Both the position numbers and the translations under genes were made by a program. From Alectoria sarmentosa (taxonomy: Eukaryota; Ascomycota; Lecanoromycetes; Lecanorales; Parmeliaceae): a stretch of DNA of 57,892 nt. How positions within the stretch are numbered: position 1 is the stretch's first letter; each line of letters begins with the position of its first letter. The notes under the pieces are model-generated. The model was not told the DNA's origin, ran no database searches, and saw nothing but the letters and a program-made list of their open reading frames with translations. The stretch covers positions 1 through 57,892 of the forward strand of contig WOGZ01000220.1 in assembly GCA_009733775.1 (NCBI GenBank). The letters run 5' to 3'. Of this stretch, positions 24,003-35,300 are shown in pieces.

Positions 24003-27000
24003 GATTATAAGTTCGAATTTGCTCGACGATCGTTATAAACATAATTTATCTATTTATTATAATAATTATAATTGTTTTTAAACATTTTATATTTATTGTA
24101 ATAAGACAATTAATTATAAAAACCTTTATTCAATTAATCTTTTAAAAATGAATAATTTTCGTCTATAAGATGGTTTTTGAGTTTAAATAATTATGATTCG
24201 ACATTCGAAGGTTAAAAGTTTTTTAATCTTCGGCGAGTCGAAATTATTAGTTTTTAATCGAATTCGCATGCGATTTACGATCGTGCGATCAAATCATAAT
24301 AAAGGTTTTATAAAACTATCAACTTTTTGCGTAAAACACATTAAATAAAGAAAAAAATGCGCCCTTGTTTTTATAACATTTTATTAAATTAATGATTTGT
24401 ATTTTTAACGATGTATCGAATCAATGAGATAAATTGAATAATTAAATATCAACATTATTATCATTTTAATCATCGTTTAAAATAATTTAAAATTAATTTT
24501 ATTATTATTTAAACGCTTAAAAGTTTGTTTAAAATTAAAAATAATAAACTTTATATATCAAAGTTAACGTTTTGATCTTAAAAACCCTTTGAAAAAAAAA
24601 ATTCATTGAATTTTTCATTTATTATCGATAACATTTTATCATCGTGATCATGAAATTTAATTAATTTCAATTTCACGATGATAATCGTCGAAGCGAATGT
24701 TTTAAATTAGAATTTCTGATTGAATAACATAAGAAAAATGCGAATTTTTTAAAAAAATGTACGCGTTTATAATTACACTTAATATAATTTCAATCGAATT
24801 CAACCTTTATCATTAAATTTAAAATTGAATTTTTCGTATTATTGAATTTTTTTTATTATAATATTATTATTATTATTATTTATCGTTAATTTTTATATAA
24901 ACACTTCTCGTTTTTATTATAAGATCTTAAAATATAATAATAATAATTAATTAATATCGATAAAGATTTAAATAACTTTAACGCAGATTAATAGAGCATT
25001 TATTTCACTTTTTCCACATTATCGTTATATGATAACGATTTTTGAAGCCAGCGAGAAGCTATTTAACGTTTTAAACGATATCGAAATCTTTAATCTGCGC
25101 GTTAAAGATAAACGATCTCATTTATTAACTTTTTTTGAAACGTTTAAATCGTTTTTTAAATTATTATTAAATTTATTTATTTCGATTTTTTTTAAAGCGT
25201 TATTCTTTAAAGCGATATTCTCGATTCGTTTTTAATCATAATAAAAGAATTTTCATTTTCGTTATTTTTATTATTTTTATCAACTTTTTACATATTTTTT
25301 ATTTGTTTTCTTGATATCGATGATTGAATTCAACGTTTAAGATGTCATCAAAAATGTTTTTATGAATAATAAAAATAATTTCTTTTTGATCTTTATTGTT
25401 ATTTTAAAATTTATTATCGAATACATTAAATAAAGCGAGGATATTAACGATTGATTAATGTTAAATAAACTTTAATTTTTTATAAACATTATTAAATTTA
25501 AAATTTATATAATTAATCGTTAACGTCTCGATTACGTTAATTGATAATTTATTAAAATATATTTTAAAAATTTTCAAATAATGTTAAATGTTATCGATGT
25601 TTATTATAAATTTATAAGTTTTGAATTTTATATCGAATTTGTGCGTTATTTATATAATATTAATATCAATTTTAAAAAAAACGTTCATTAATACGAAAAG
25701 GGTTTTTATAAAATTAACGTCGAAATCGTTAATTTAAATGATTTTTTATTATTATCAAAGTTTTATTTTATTTAGTCTTTTCTCATAAAATTCGACGAAA
25801 TTTATGATATATTTATAACAATTTATATTTAAATTTATATGTTTTATAATTCGAATATAATTAAATTCGATTTGATTATTTATAATGTAATAAATAAAGA
25901 GCGTCGTATACTCGCAAATAAAAAGAATAATATTATTATATTCGTTTATCGCAATAACAAAAATAAACAATTCGTTAAAAGCGGTTTCAATAATTTAAAT
26001 TTTATTAATCGCGAAATTTATGTTTTTTATAAGATCGTTGATCATAAATTTAAATATTGTTTTATTAAATGTTGAATTAAGTTTTCTTATTTGAAATTCA
26101 AAAAGTTTATAAACGAAAAAGAAAAAAAAAAGAAAAAAAAGAATACGCAAATCGATGTTATTTATATGAATATTAACGTCTTAAATGTTAAATATAAACG
26201 CATCGAAAAAGCGTTATTTAACGTCTTCGCTTTAAGAGAGAATAATTATATCAACGTTAATATGATGTATATTTCAAAAAAAGACGATTATCTTTATATT
26301 TATGTAACATTTTTGAACGAATTAAACGATTAAAGTCATTTAAATCTCTTTTCGAATGATTTTAACATTTTGAATATAATTAATTAAGTAAATCAAAATG
26401 AAAATGAGAATTTTATTAACTTAACAACAAATCTCGAATTAAATAAAAGTTTATCATTTGTTAAATTTATAAACTTTGATATTTGAATTATGATAAATTT
26501 TCATTGCATTCGTTATTTCTTTATCGATTATTTAGTATTTATTATTTATAATAAGATTTAATTTCGATTTATTAAAGATATTAAAAGCGTTAAAGTTTAA
26601 TCTTTTGTTTATAATATTATTAATTTTGATTATAATGTTAATGATAAACGCGTTATATTAACGATTTTTAATGTTTTGCACGTGTTTAATATAAACGTTA
26701 ATCTTTTATCGATTAAAAAGTTTTTAAATGTTAATATTGAAGTCGTTTTTTATAAAAAAGATTGTGTTTTAATTTAAAATAATATTATATTAATCGATAC
26801 GCGAAGTCGCGATTCGTTTTTTTTTTAAATCTTTGAAAAGACAATAATGCTTTAATCGCTTATAATGTTTTTTTAAATTCGATTTATTAATTATATTATA
26901 TTCGTATAAGTTATTTAAATCAATAAAATTTTAATAAGTTTTTCAATATTATTATAAATGTGAATTTTTTCATAAATATCATTAAGAAATACATTTATGA

Positions 27001-27100
27001 ATGTTATATAATAAATTATTAAAAGATTGTTTCTTATAATTCGTTTATAGCGCTCGATATTTTATCGAACGAATTTATTTAGAATAATTTTATTGAGTTT
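24003..27100 (+). pseudogene. Copia B leader, gag and protease region, degenerate
   Basis: Co-linear with Copia A 5683-8770. A 68-residue open remnant of gag lies at 25029-25235 (starting MITIFEASEKLF). Open frames 25839-26075 and 26091-26333 agree with the same frame in copy A and may belong to the gag-protease part of the polyprotein, but no domain motif can be named. The many Lys codons in 26091-26160 come from poly-A runs. Confidence 0.55.
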
Positions 27101-27337
27101 ATGATTTTCATTAATTTCAACGATTATAAATACTTTATAACGTTTAAAAATGATTTCATTTATTATTTTAAGGTTTATTATATTCATTATAAAGATAAAA
27201 CCTTCGTTATATTTTTATATGTTAAGGTTTATTTGAAATTTCACGATTATCGAATTTATCGCATTCATTTCGATGATAAAAACGAACACATTAATAAAAT
27301 CTTTTTTGAATGTTTCGTTCAAATGAACATTAAATAA
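27101..27337 (+). pseudogene. pol: Copia B integrase core fragment
   Basis: A 78-residue open stretch that reads as part of the copia integrase core: NDYKYF for the first catalytic Asp region at residues 6-11, FKVYYIHYKDKTF in the middle, and HFDDKNEHINK near residue 57 for the second Asp motif (normally DNGGE). Glycine codons have become Lys/Asn/Asp through G-to-A. The copy in Copia A (about 8770-9000) agrees codon by codon. It is only a relic: both ends run into stops. Confidence 0.8.
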
Positions 27338-28299
27338 AAATTTATTATCGTAAATAATTTCGAAATGAATAAAATCGTCGAACGATTTAATTAAATTTTA
27401 ATAAATAAAATGCATTTAATTTTATTGAGCTTTAATTTTAATAAATCTTTTTGATTTAAAATAATGATTATAATTAATTATTTGACGATGCGTTTTTTTA
27501 ATATTAAGATTATTATTATGTTTTTTGAAACTTTTTATTATCGTAAACTTTTTTTTGCGTATTATTAGTTTCATTGTTTACGTTTTAAGACGAATTTAAA
27601 AAAAAATTATGAATAAAAAAGAAAAATGTATTCTTTTAAATTATGAAGACGAATTTATTTTTCGTCTTTATAATTTGATCAAAAAGAAAATTATTCGCGT
27701 TAACGATGTGCATTTCGTTAAAAAATGTTTATATTTCGTGAATTTCGAAGACGAAATTGAGACTTATAAACCTTTAAATAAACGTTAACGTTTTTTCGTA
27801 TTAATATTCGTTATAAAAAGATATTGAATAAATAACGTATTATTATATTATTAAACGTTGAATTTATAATTTCGATTAAATCGTTAAATCGATTATCATT
27901 AACGAATATTTCATTATTATTAATCGTTAATCGTCTTTAAAAACCTTATTTTATCGTTATTATAATGCGTATATTTATAATATTTATCAAATTTATCGTC
28001 GTTTTTTTTTCGTTAATATTTTCGAAGTTTACTAAAATGAGAATTATGCGAAAACATTTTGAATATAAGATTATTTAAAAGATATTTAATAATTATAAAA
28101 ATTTCATTATTTCGAATCTTCGTAATTTATCGTTTGATTTTTTGGCGGGAATTTTCGTTATTTTTGTTTTTTTTGCGAATCATGTTAATAAATTTAACAT
28201 TTTTCAATTTATAATTTATAAACAAACGATTTTTAATTATTTTTTTCATATAAATTGAAAAACTAATATGCGAGATGAATATAAATCTTTTATAAATTA
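27338..28299 (+). other. Copia B integrase C-terminus and linker
   Basis: Aligned with Copia A 9001-10009. The stretch at 27620-27790 is open in the sense frame and similar between copies, so it is probably coding sequence of the polyprotein linker, but no motif is recognisable. Confidence 0.5.
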
Positions 28300-28919
28300 A
28301 TAACATTTGATATCTTATTTAAACGTCTTTAAGAACTCGTGTTTTTAAAAGTCGTTAAATTTATATCGTGAAACGAGGTTTCGAGAAAAAAGTTATTCGT
28401 TATAAAACACGTTAAATTGTTCGAAGATTCGAATAATAAAAAAATCGTGATTATTATGATATTTTCGCGTTGATAATAAAGTTTATAAATTATAAAACGA
28501 TCTTTGCGTTTGTGACGATTATAAATTAAAACGTGAAATAAATGAATATTAAAATCGTTTTTTTTTATAACGATGTTCAAAAGAACATTTATGTGCAATA
28601 ATTTGAAAACTTAATATAAATAATATCAAGGTTTATAAATAATATCAAGGTTTATAAATTAAATAAGGTTTTTTATAATTTAAAACAATTTTTTAAGGTC
28701 TGATATTAACATTTTTCGATTTATATAAAAGAATTCGATTTCAATCTCATCGAATCGAATAATAATGTGTTTATGAATTTTAAAAAAGAAATCATTATAA
28801 CGCTTTATGTCGATAATGTCTTAATTATAAATTATAATAAAATCGTTATTAAACGAATCAAAAATGCCTTAAACGTCAAGTTTCACATATTAAATTTGAG
28901 ATCATGCGCTTTTTATTTA
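28300..28919 (+). pseudogene. pol: Copia B reverse transcriptase, 5' part, cut by TIR element
   Basis: Plus-strand motifs EVIRYK-like (about 28390), YKTIFAFVTI (about 28490) and the active site YVDN (28806-28817) identify RT. The frame is cut at 28919/28920 by the TIR element and resumes at 30090 after the duplicated TTTATTTA. The minus-strand frame 28329-28598 is antisense. Confidence 0.8.
28912..28919. repeat. 8-bp target duplication of TIR element, left
   Basis: TTTATTTA at 28912-28919 is repeated exactly at 30082-30089. Copia A keeps the unoccupied site TTTATTTG at 10586-10593. Confidence 0.88.
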
Positions 28920-28986
28920 GGCTTTTAATACTCGCACGTAGCTTTTTGATACATGTACGTAGCCTTTTAATATATGTACATAGCCC
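28920..28986 (+). repeat. Left TIR (about 67 bp, three modules)
   Basis: GGCTTTTAATACTCGCACGT, then TTTTTGATACATGTACGTAG, then CTTTTAATATATGTACATAG. Each module is roughly 22 bp and ends in ACGTAGC or ACATAGC. Confidence 0.88.
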
Positions 28987-29285
28987 TCTATTTCGCATAC
29001 CTCTATTAACGCATCAAACATTGAATAAAAATCTAAAACTTTGACGTTTTATAAAGACTTGATATATGTTACAATGCAAGGATTCAATGTTCTTAATATA
29101 AAAACTTATTATTTTAACGCAGAGATTTGCTCCGCTTCGTGATATGAGAAACCCAATAAAAAATCTGAGACTTGATGCCTTGATATAAGGATTTATTGCC
29201 TTAACGTAGGGTTTGATATACATTACGACGCTTTAATGTAGAAATTTGATATACATTATGACGCCTTGATGTAGGGACTCGAAGG

Positions 29286-29655
29286 TCTTATGTGAAAAAA
29301 TTGAATGCTTTATGCGAAGAGATTGAATGCTTTATGCGAAGAAATTAAATATTTTATGCGAAGAAATTAAATGCCTTATGCGAAGAGATTAAATATCTTA
29401 TGCGAAGGGATTAAATATTTTGTGCGAAGGAATTAAATGCCTTATGCGAAGGGATTGAATATCTTATGCGAAGAAATTAAATATCTTATGCGAAGGAATT
29501 AAATGCCTTATGCGAAGGGATTAAATATTTTATGCGAAGGGATTAAATATTTTATGCGAAGGGATTAAATATCTTATACGAAGGGATTGAATATCTTATG
29601 CGAAAAGATTGAATATTTTATGCGAAGGAATTAAATATCCTATACGAAGGGATTT
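29286..29655. repeat. 22-bp minisatellite, about 17 units
   Basis: Head-to-tail copies of ATTRAATRYYTTATGCGAAG (plus two bases, unit 22 bp) fill 370 bp of the TIR element. Variation between units is nearly all G/A and C/T. A looser repeat of about 30 bp with TTGATATACATTACGACGC lies just before it (about 29050-29275). Confidence 0.92.
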
Positions 29656-30013
29656 AATTCGATATTTTGTAATTATATTTGAAAGAGAATGCGATGCTCG
29701 TATTGAAAAGATGATTGATTTTCAACCTTCTCCGATTTATTATTATGTTAATCACATACTTTTTTATTATATAAAAAATTACTTCAAGGGAGCTTTGAGA
29801 GAATAATTAATTCATTTTTCACATCGCATTTTATCGCATCTCATCATCATATTTCAACAACTCGATAAAATGAGATTGAATACTCGTGTGAGAAATTAAA
29901 TGTTAATGTTTTATGTGATGCCTTAAGCCTTAAGCCCTAGCCCTAAATCATTTGATTAGTCATTAACGTCGAGAGGTATACGCGCCTTATTAACCTATTC
30001 TGTTTAGCTTTGA

Positions 30014-30081
30014 GGGGCTACGTACATGTATCAAAAGGTTACGTATATATATCAAAAAGCTACGTGCGGGTATCAAAAGCC
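30014..30081 (-). repeat. Right TIR (about 68 bp)
   Basis: The reverse complement begins GGCTTTTGATACCCGCACGT, the less mutated version of the left TIR, followed by modules TTTTTGATATATATACGTAA and CTTTTGATACATGTACGTAG. Confidence 0.88.
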
Positions 30082-30289
30082 TTTATTTAAACATAATCAT
30101 TAAAAGAAATCATCATAATAACATTATTCGCTTGAAATAAAAAGCGTACATTATACGCTTTTTTAAATCATTTCAAATGTTAAAATCTCATTTTTATTAA
30201 TATAATTATTCGAAATTAATCGCAAATTAACGTTCGTCGAAAAGAATTATATGATTTTCAAAAAGCTTTATGAAAAATATCAATTCGTT
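30082..30289 (+). pseudogene. pol: Copia B reverse transcriptase, continuation
   Basis: Resumes the RT frame after the TIR element (TTTATTTAAACATAATC against TTTATTTGAATATAATC in copy A) and runs to the second insert. Aligns with Copia A 10586-10792. Too short and mutated for further motifs. Confidence 0.65.
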
Positions 30290-30566
30290 ATATTTTACGA
30301 AAACGCTATCGTTTATAGATCGCGCTTTAATAAAAAGTTAAAAACGCGACAATAACAACAACGCGTTAACAATTAAAACCTTAATCAACAAATTATCAAC
30401 AATTTTTCAACAATTTCTCAATAACAAATTGTTAATGTCAACAATGTGTCAACAATGCGTTAACAGTTTTTCAAAATTTTATCAATAATTTTTGATTTGT
30501 CAACAAATTGTTTTTATTCTTAAGTAATTATCAACTTGTATATAAATAAAGTATCTTTCTTAAGGT
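30290..30566. mobile_element. Unclassified ~277-bp insertion rich in TCAACAAT words
   Basis: Absent from Copia A, which reads straight through at about 10793. The insert is poor in G and rich in C and A, with many copies of TCAACAAT or GTCAACAAT (about 30370-30480), CGAAAACGCTATCG near its start, and GTATATAAATAAAGTATC (TATA-like) near its end. No TG...CA ends, terminal inverted repeats or clear target duplication were found, so it could be a SINE, an LTR fragment or a MITE. Ends are accurate to a few bases. Confidence 0.55.
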
Positions 30567-31330
30567 AAGTTCTTTTATATACATTATATTAAAAATTTGT
30601 TTCGATATCGCCTACGTTATTTTTTTGATTAATCGATATTTGATTAATCTTATTTCAACACATTAAAATGCGATTATTCGAATCTTTCGATATTTTAAAA
30701 ACACGATATATTATAATTTCGTGTATAAGAGCTTTCTAAAAAATTTATTCGATTATATTAATTTTAATTATATTGAAAATTCAATTCGAAGATTCGTTTT
30801 CGATTATTTATTTAATTTGAATAATAACGTTATTAATTGATCAAATAAACGTTAAATTATTATAACGTTATTTATGTATAAAATAAAATGTATCAATTAA
30901 ACGTAAATTATTAAAAAAGTTATCTAATTGAAAAACCTTTTTAATTAATTTTTACGATTTAACGATTCGAATTTTAAAATTATCATGATCTTTGAAAATA
31001 ATTAAAACATAATCGTTTTCGCAAAAAACCTTTAATTTTATGTTCACATTAAACACATTGATATCGCTTATTATTTTATACGCGAAAAAGTCAATAATAA
31101 TATTATGAATGTTTAATATATTCTTATTAACAAATAAATGATTAATGATTTTATTAAGATTTTATGTTTGAATAAATTTATTATATTTATTTCGCGATAT
31201 TTTTAAAGTGAAAATAATTTTATATTATTCATTTAAGATTATTTAAATCGTTATTTTAAACAAGACGTTTAAGACATTTAAATCGTCTCGTTATTATTAT
31301 TATTTAACGCCCTTAATTTTAAGAGAGCGA
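30567..31330 (+). pseudogene. pol: Copia B RNase H region, degenerate
   Basis: Co-linear with Copia A 10793-11530 and Copia C 21720-22510. Coding is recognised by position. Stops are frequent and catalytic residues cannot be placed. Confidence 0.55.
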
Positions 31331-32362
31331 TTTTATTGATTTTCACATTTCGAATAATCGATTAAATAATCGATCGAAATCGAAATTATTCGCAGAATCT
31401 CAATATTAATTTTAACATGTTAAAAGTTAATTTGTCGTTATTATAATTATAATCATCAAATTTATAAATCTCTTTTCGAAAGATTTATATTTATGTACGA
31501 TTCAAATTTGAGATTTGCGTCTTCATTTAAAAGATCGCTGTCGTTATTTTTTCGTTAATTATCTTAAACATTTTCATTAAAATTATTATATCTATATTTT
31601 TTGAAATCATTATGTTTATACTTTTAGGGTCATTGTACTCATATTATTAAACGTTATTGCCGTTATCATTATTATAAACATCGTTATTATATATCTTTCG
31701 CATACACGTTATTAGTTATTATTGTTAAGCATTAATACTTTAAAACGACTCTTATAAATTTTGTAATCGATCGTATATATGCATATATGACATATATAAT
31801 TCGAAATATTTCGTTTAATCAAAAAATTTACCTTTATATATATTTATCGATTATGTGTCGCTCGATTTTTGATATGCATTAGATAATCTATAAATAAATT
31901 TGTCAAAAAACGATTTTTCGTCAATTTTTTTTTTCATGTGTTATCGTGACGAATATGTTTAAAAAAACGTAATCGTTTTTAAATCTCGATTTTCATTTTT
32001 TTTATTCGGCTTTGAATATCGCGAATTTTAAATCTCATTTCTGAAATTCAAATGTTTATAAAAAATAAAAGTAATACATAAAGAATAAAAATGATCTATA
32101 AAGATAAAAGTGGTTTATAAAAAAATAATCACTTCCTTTTTTGAATTTTTATTATTTTTATTCGATTTTGAATATCGCGAATTTCGAATTTTATATTTGA
32201 AATTCGGGTTTTTATAAAACGTATAAAGGGTAAGAAAGGTGTATAGAAATGATTTCACATTAATTATTCGACGTTAAATTCATTATAATTACCTACCCTG
32301 CGTTCGATTAATTTTATTTATTTGATATTCGATGTTTTTAAGAGTATGCGTGCGAAGGAAAA
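31331..32362 (+). other. Copia B 3' leader
   Basis: Aligned to the 3' leaders of A, C and D. Two copies of the AATATCGCGAATTT motif occur (about 32006 and 32171), so the duplication seen in copy A existed before A and B separated. It ends in the purine-rich GTGCGAAGGAAAA at the LTR. Confidence 0.65.
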
Positions 32363-32486
32363 TGTCGAAATTTAGATTATATAATAAATTATATGACGGG
32401 CGCTTTGCGCTTGTAATATAGGTCGCATTTTTCTCCATAACACTTTTTAAATAACATAATTAAATGTCTTATATTATATTTCCACA
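32363..32486 (+). repeat. Copia B 3' LTR (124 bp)
   Basis: TGTCGAAATTTAGA ... TTCCACA, with the stem ACGGGCGCTTTGCGCTTGT (about 32395-32413). It is followed by the target duplication CGATA. Confidence 0.9.
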
Positions 32487-33416
32487 CGATAAGATAACGA
32501 GCGATTTTGAATTAAATAATCGTTATAATTGCGCTCGCATTATCAAATTGTTTTTTTATTTTTATTTTTTAATAAATTTAAATTCGAATTTATTTCTTCT
32601 CGATCACATCGTCACGATCACGATTTTTATTATAATTATTATGATCATCGCGATTTTCGCGATCTTTTTTTATTATATTACTTAATTCATTAAATCGTTT
32701 ATTGCGTTAATCACATTTGTTGATATCATATTAATTTTTTTTATAATAAATATAATGTTTATAAATTTAAATATAAATGCGAAAATTATTAAAGTTTACG
32801 TTCATTAAGATATAATGCTCGATGACATCTTTAACGATAATAAAAATAAAAATAAATTATTAATTATGTTTGAAAGAGTCGTTAATAATGATAATGAATA
32901 TATTCGTTTTCGAATGTGTGAAATCGAATAAATTAATAACGATATTAAAAAATCAAACTATCGTATAATTTAACGTGAATTTGATCTTACGATTTTTATT
33001 ATAAATGTTATAAATTTAATTATATTGCTCGCGATACGCATTGTGTTAAAAATTGAATTTTTTATAAAAATAATGAATTTTTTAATTTTCATCGAAAAAA
33101 AACATCGCTCCATCGAGTTGATATTTGAATTCTCAAATAACGTTTATAAAAATATTAACATATTTTTACGATTTGTTTTCGCAAACGATTAAGATAAAAT
33201 TTTTTAATTTAAAAATCATAAAATTGAAAATATTAAGACTTCGAAATTTATATTTTTCGAACGTTTTTTAAATATTAAAAATATTGTTATAATATTTGAT
33301 TTTATGTTAAAAGTTGTTTTCGCAACGAATTTTCATTATCGTGTATATTTTATTATGCGCTTCGATTCAAATTGAGATGTTTATTTTAAGGATAATAAAC
33401 TTTATTTTCATGTCAT
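32487..33416 (-). mobile_element. Outer copia fragment, right piece
   Basis: In plus orientation it matches the reverse complement of Copia C at roughly 2450-3310 and the block at 47915-48660. Conserved stretches include GCGATCTTTTTTTATTAT (about 32659) and the frame around 32770-32930. It is cut off at 33416, where the composition changes abruptly. Coding sense is uncertain: either strand could be the original gag strand. Confidence 0.55.
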
Positions 33417-33561
33417 GGTTCCAGCCTATCAGCCTACCTTCCCAGTTAGCCTCTCTTCAATACGCAACCCTATTGGGCCTAGCGCGGCTTGGCACTTAAC
33501 GCCGACAGCGCATTAACGCCGGGCCTTGGCGTTCACATACTTTTTGACACCAGCATGCATT
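33417..33561. other. Orphan unmutated 145-bp segment
   Basis: A block of about 50% GC with intact CpC and CpT steps, beginning near CATGGTTCCAGCCTATCAGC and containing two copies of TTAACGCCG (about 33496 and 33512). It lies between the end of the outer copia fragment and the Gypsy4 LTR and matches nothing else in the window. It may be single-copy host DNA, or part of an element whose relatives are not here. Confidence 0.5.
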
Positions 33562-33744
33562 TGTAACATAGCTGTCACGGCAAGCATGTAGGCTTGACAA
33601 GGTATCTGCCTTATCAAAAAGGTTTGCTTATCAAAGAAATACCTCGGCAAGATCCTTAATTCAACATTATAAATAATTAGATTTCGAGATAAAAAAAATC
33701 AAGCTTATTACACACCACGACCTTATTCTTATATTGTTATTACA
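33562..33744 (+). repeat. Gypsy4 5' LTR (183 bp)
   Basis: Starts TGTAACATAGCTGTCACGGC and ends TTGTTATTACA. The first 100 bp are little mutated; the remainder is AT-rich. A TATA-like ATTATAAATAATTAG sits at about 33667. The following ATATAATAATAACATC resembles the first interior bases of Gypsy1-3, which fixes the LTR end. Confidence 0.75.
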
Positions 33745-34610
33745 ATATAATAATAACATCTTTTTTTGATATTAATTGATTATCAAGATATTCAAAAGTT
33801 TCTTCATTAAATCGTTTTATTGAACAAGTTTTAACGTCGACGACGTTTGTTACGTGTTCATAAATTATTTCATTATATTTAACTTTTTTGATAAGATTTT
33901 AAGATAACTTTTTTAAACTAGATTCATAATGTTATTTCGACATTAAATCTCGTTTTTAAAAAAATTATTAGTTTCGAATTTCAATTATCGAATTTTCTTT
34001 AAAGTGATCGTTTTTATTAAAAAAATTTTAACGATAACATTCGTCGATTGATCAATCACATAATTATAATTAATTTTCGATTTTTTCAAATTAATCGAGG
34101 AATTTTCTCGATAAAAGACGAACGTGTTAAAATAAGATTTTAATTCGTCGAATTAAATTCATCGTCTAATTGAATCTTTGACAGATTAATTTTTTATATT
34201 ATTTTCAAGAAATTTGAACACGATATCGAAACCTTGCGAAAATTTCAAGATTTTTCTTTTACGAAATTAACGTCTCATATTTCGTTTACGATTATTTCAT
34301 TAACGACGTTAAATTTTTTAACGAATTTTCAAAATTTTATAAAAGCAACGTTCGTTGATAAAGCGATTTATTTATATTTAATTAAATCGAAGAATTAAAT
34401 AAATTTCAACGATTTTCAAATATAAGCGATTATTATTATTATTGTTTTCGAAATAATTGTTCAATATATATGTAATAACTCATTTTAACAAAAACTTTTA
34501 AAACGATAACGTTTTTCAAAAAGCAACGATCTCGATGAGACAAAATTAGAATAATTAAAATGAAATTTTAATAACGTCGATTTTTTTAATTCGATAATTT
34601 CGAAAGTTTT
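33745..34610 (+). pseudogene. Gypsy4 leader and gag N-terminal part, degenerate
   Basis: AT-rich interior between the 5' LTR and the insertion point of Gypsy2. By position it is leader plus the first part of gag. No open frame longer than about 50 codons and no motif recognised. Confidence 0.5.
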
Positions 34611-34794
34611 TGTTAAGGCATAATTTTGATAATTTATAAAAGATATAAAAGTATGTAAGAATCTTGATTCTTTTTATTTAAAAATCTAGCTATTTGTAAT
34701 GCGGAATTAAGGACCTTATCAAGATATTTTCTCGATAAATAAAACTTTTTGACAAGATAAATATCTTATCAAACCTATATGTTTATTCATAACA
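34611..34794 (-). repeat. Gypsy2 3' LTR (184 bp)
   Basis: TGTTAAGGCATAATTTTGAT ... TTCATAACA on the plus strand; the counterpart is 42096-42279. More mutated than the other copy. Confidence 0.88.
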
Positions 34795-35300
34795 GATATC
34801 GATAATAAAAGAAAACGTCGACGTTCTCGTCGAGAAATATATTCGAAAAGCATCGCAAATGCAAATTCGAAAGAAATCGAAAAACTTATCGAGAAAATCC
34901 TTGCTTAGAAAAACTTCGGCAATCGCAATTCGACATCGAAATCCGTCTTTTTTCACACACGAAATTCGTTTCGAAGGAAGTTATTGCAAGATTAAGAAAT
35001 ATCGACGATTCTTCGTGAACGTCCTCTTTTAACAAAAACGAAAGATTTTTCGAAAATCATGATCTTTCTTGAACGGTCTTTTCTTTTAATAACTTTTAAA
35101 ATTTCATTTTTAACACATTAACGCCTCATCGTTTTAATAAACCTTAATTTAACACGTGTTTCGTATTCGATAATTAAATTTAAGACGTTTTTCAAATCGT
35201 TAACATCATATTATACATTATATTCATTATCACAATTCAATCATTTTATCAAATATTCGATCTTATTATTAAACTTTCGCTTTTTTAAAAGAATTTCGAT
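34795..35300 (-). pseudogene. pol: Gypsy2 chromodomain and polyprotein tail, degenerate
   Basis: The minus strand reads EYLIK-stop-LNCDNEYNV-stop-YDVNDLKNV at about 35235-35165. This is the chromodomain core with both Trp codons lost as stops. The tail towards the LTR lacks the 15-bp repeat array of Gypsy1. Confidence 0.8.

Larger units (their letters stand above)
28920..30081. mobile_element. 1162-bp non-autonomous DNA transposon with modular TIRs
   Basis: Inserted in the Copia B RT with an 8-bp target duplication. Terminal inverted repeats of about 67 bp (28920-28986 and 30014-30081) begin GGCTTTTRATACYCGCACGT and are themselves made of three similar ~22-bp modules (variants of CTTTTTGATACATGTACGTAG). 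They differ from each other almost only by transitions. The interior holds a 22-bp minisatellite and no transposase; the 65-residue frame at 29609-29806 has no support. The 8-bp duplication fits the hAT superfamily, but the terminal bases GGCTTTT are not typical, so the superfamily is open. It must have been moved by a transposase elsewhere. Confidence 0.9.
23879..32486 (+). mobile_element. Copia element B, full length with two later insertions
   Basis: Sister of Copia A with 124-bp LTRs (23879-24002 and 32363-32486) and a perfect target duplication CGATA (23874-23878 and 32487-32491). It is 8608 bp long. Without the TIR element at 28920-30081 and the insert at about 30290-30566 it is about 7.2 kb, as in copy A. 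Alignment with A is continuous from the primer site through gag, integrase, RT, RNase H and the 3' leader. It is inserted in the outer inverted copia fragment. Confidence 0.92.

Noticed and set aside
29286..29655. CRISPR-like regular 22-bp repeats
   Set aside because: Contiguous tandem array with no unique spacers, in a eukaryotic transposon.
29609..29806. 65-residue frame in the TIR element
   Set aside because: Begins in the minisatellite; no transposase motif and too short.
29920..29950. CCCTAGCCCTAA telomere-like word
   Set aside because: Only two imperfect units inside a TIR element; not a telomeric tract.
33314..33499. 61-residue frame with a more natural composition at its end
   Set aside because: Spans the junction of a degraded copia fragment and the orphan segment; a chance fusion.
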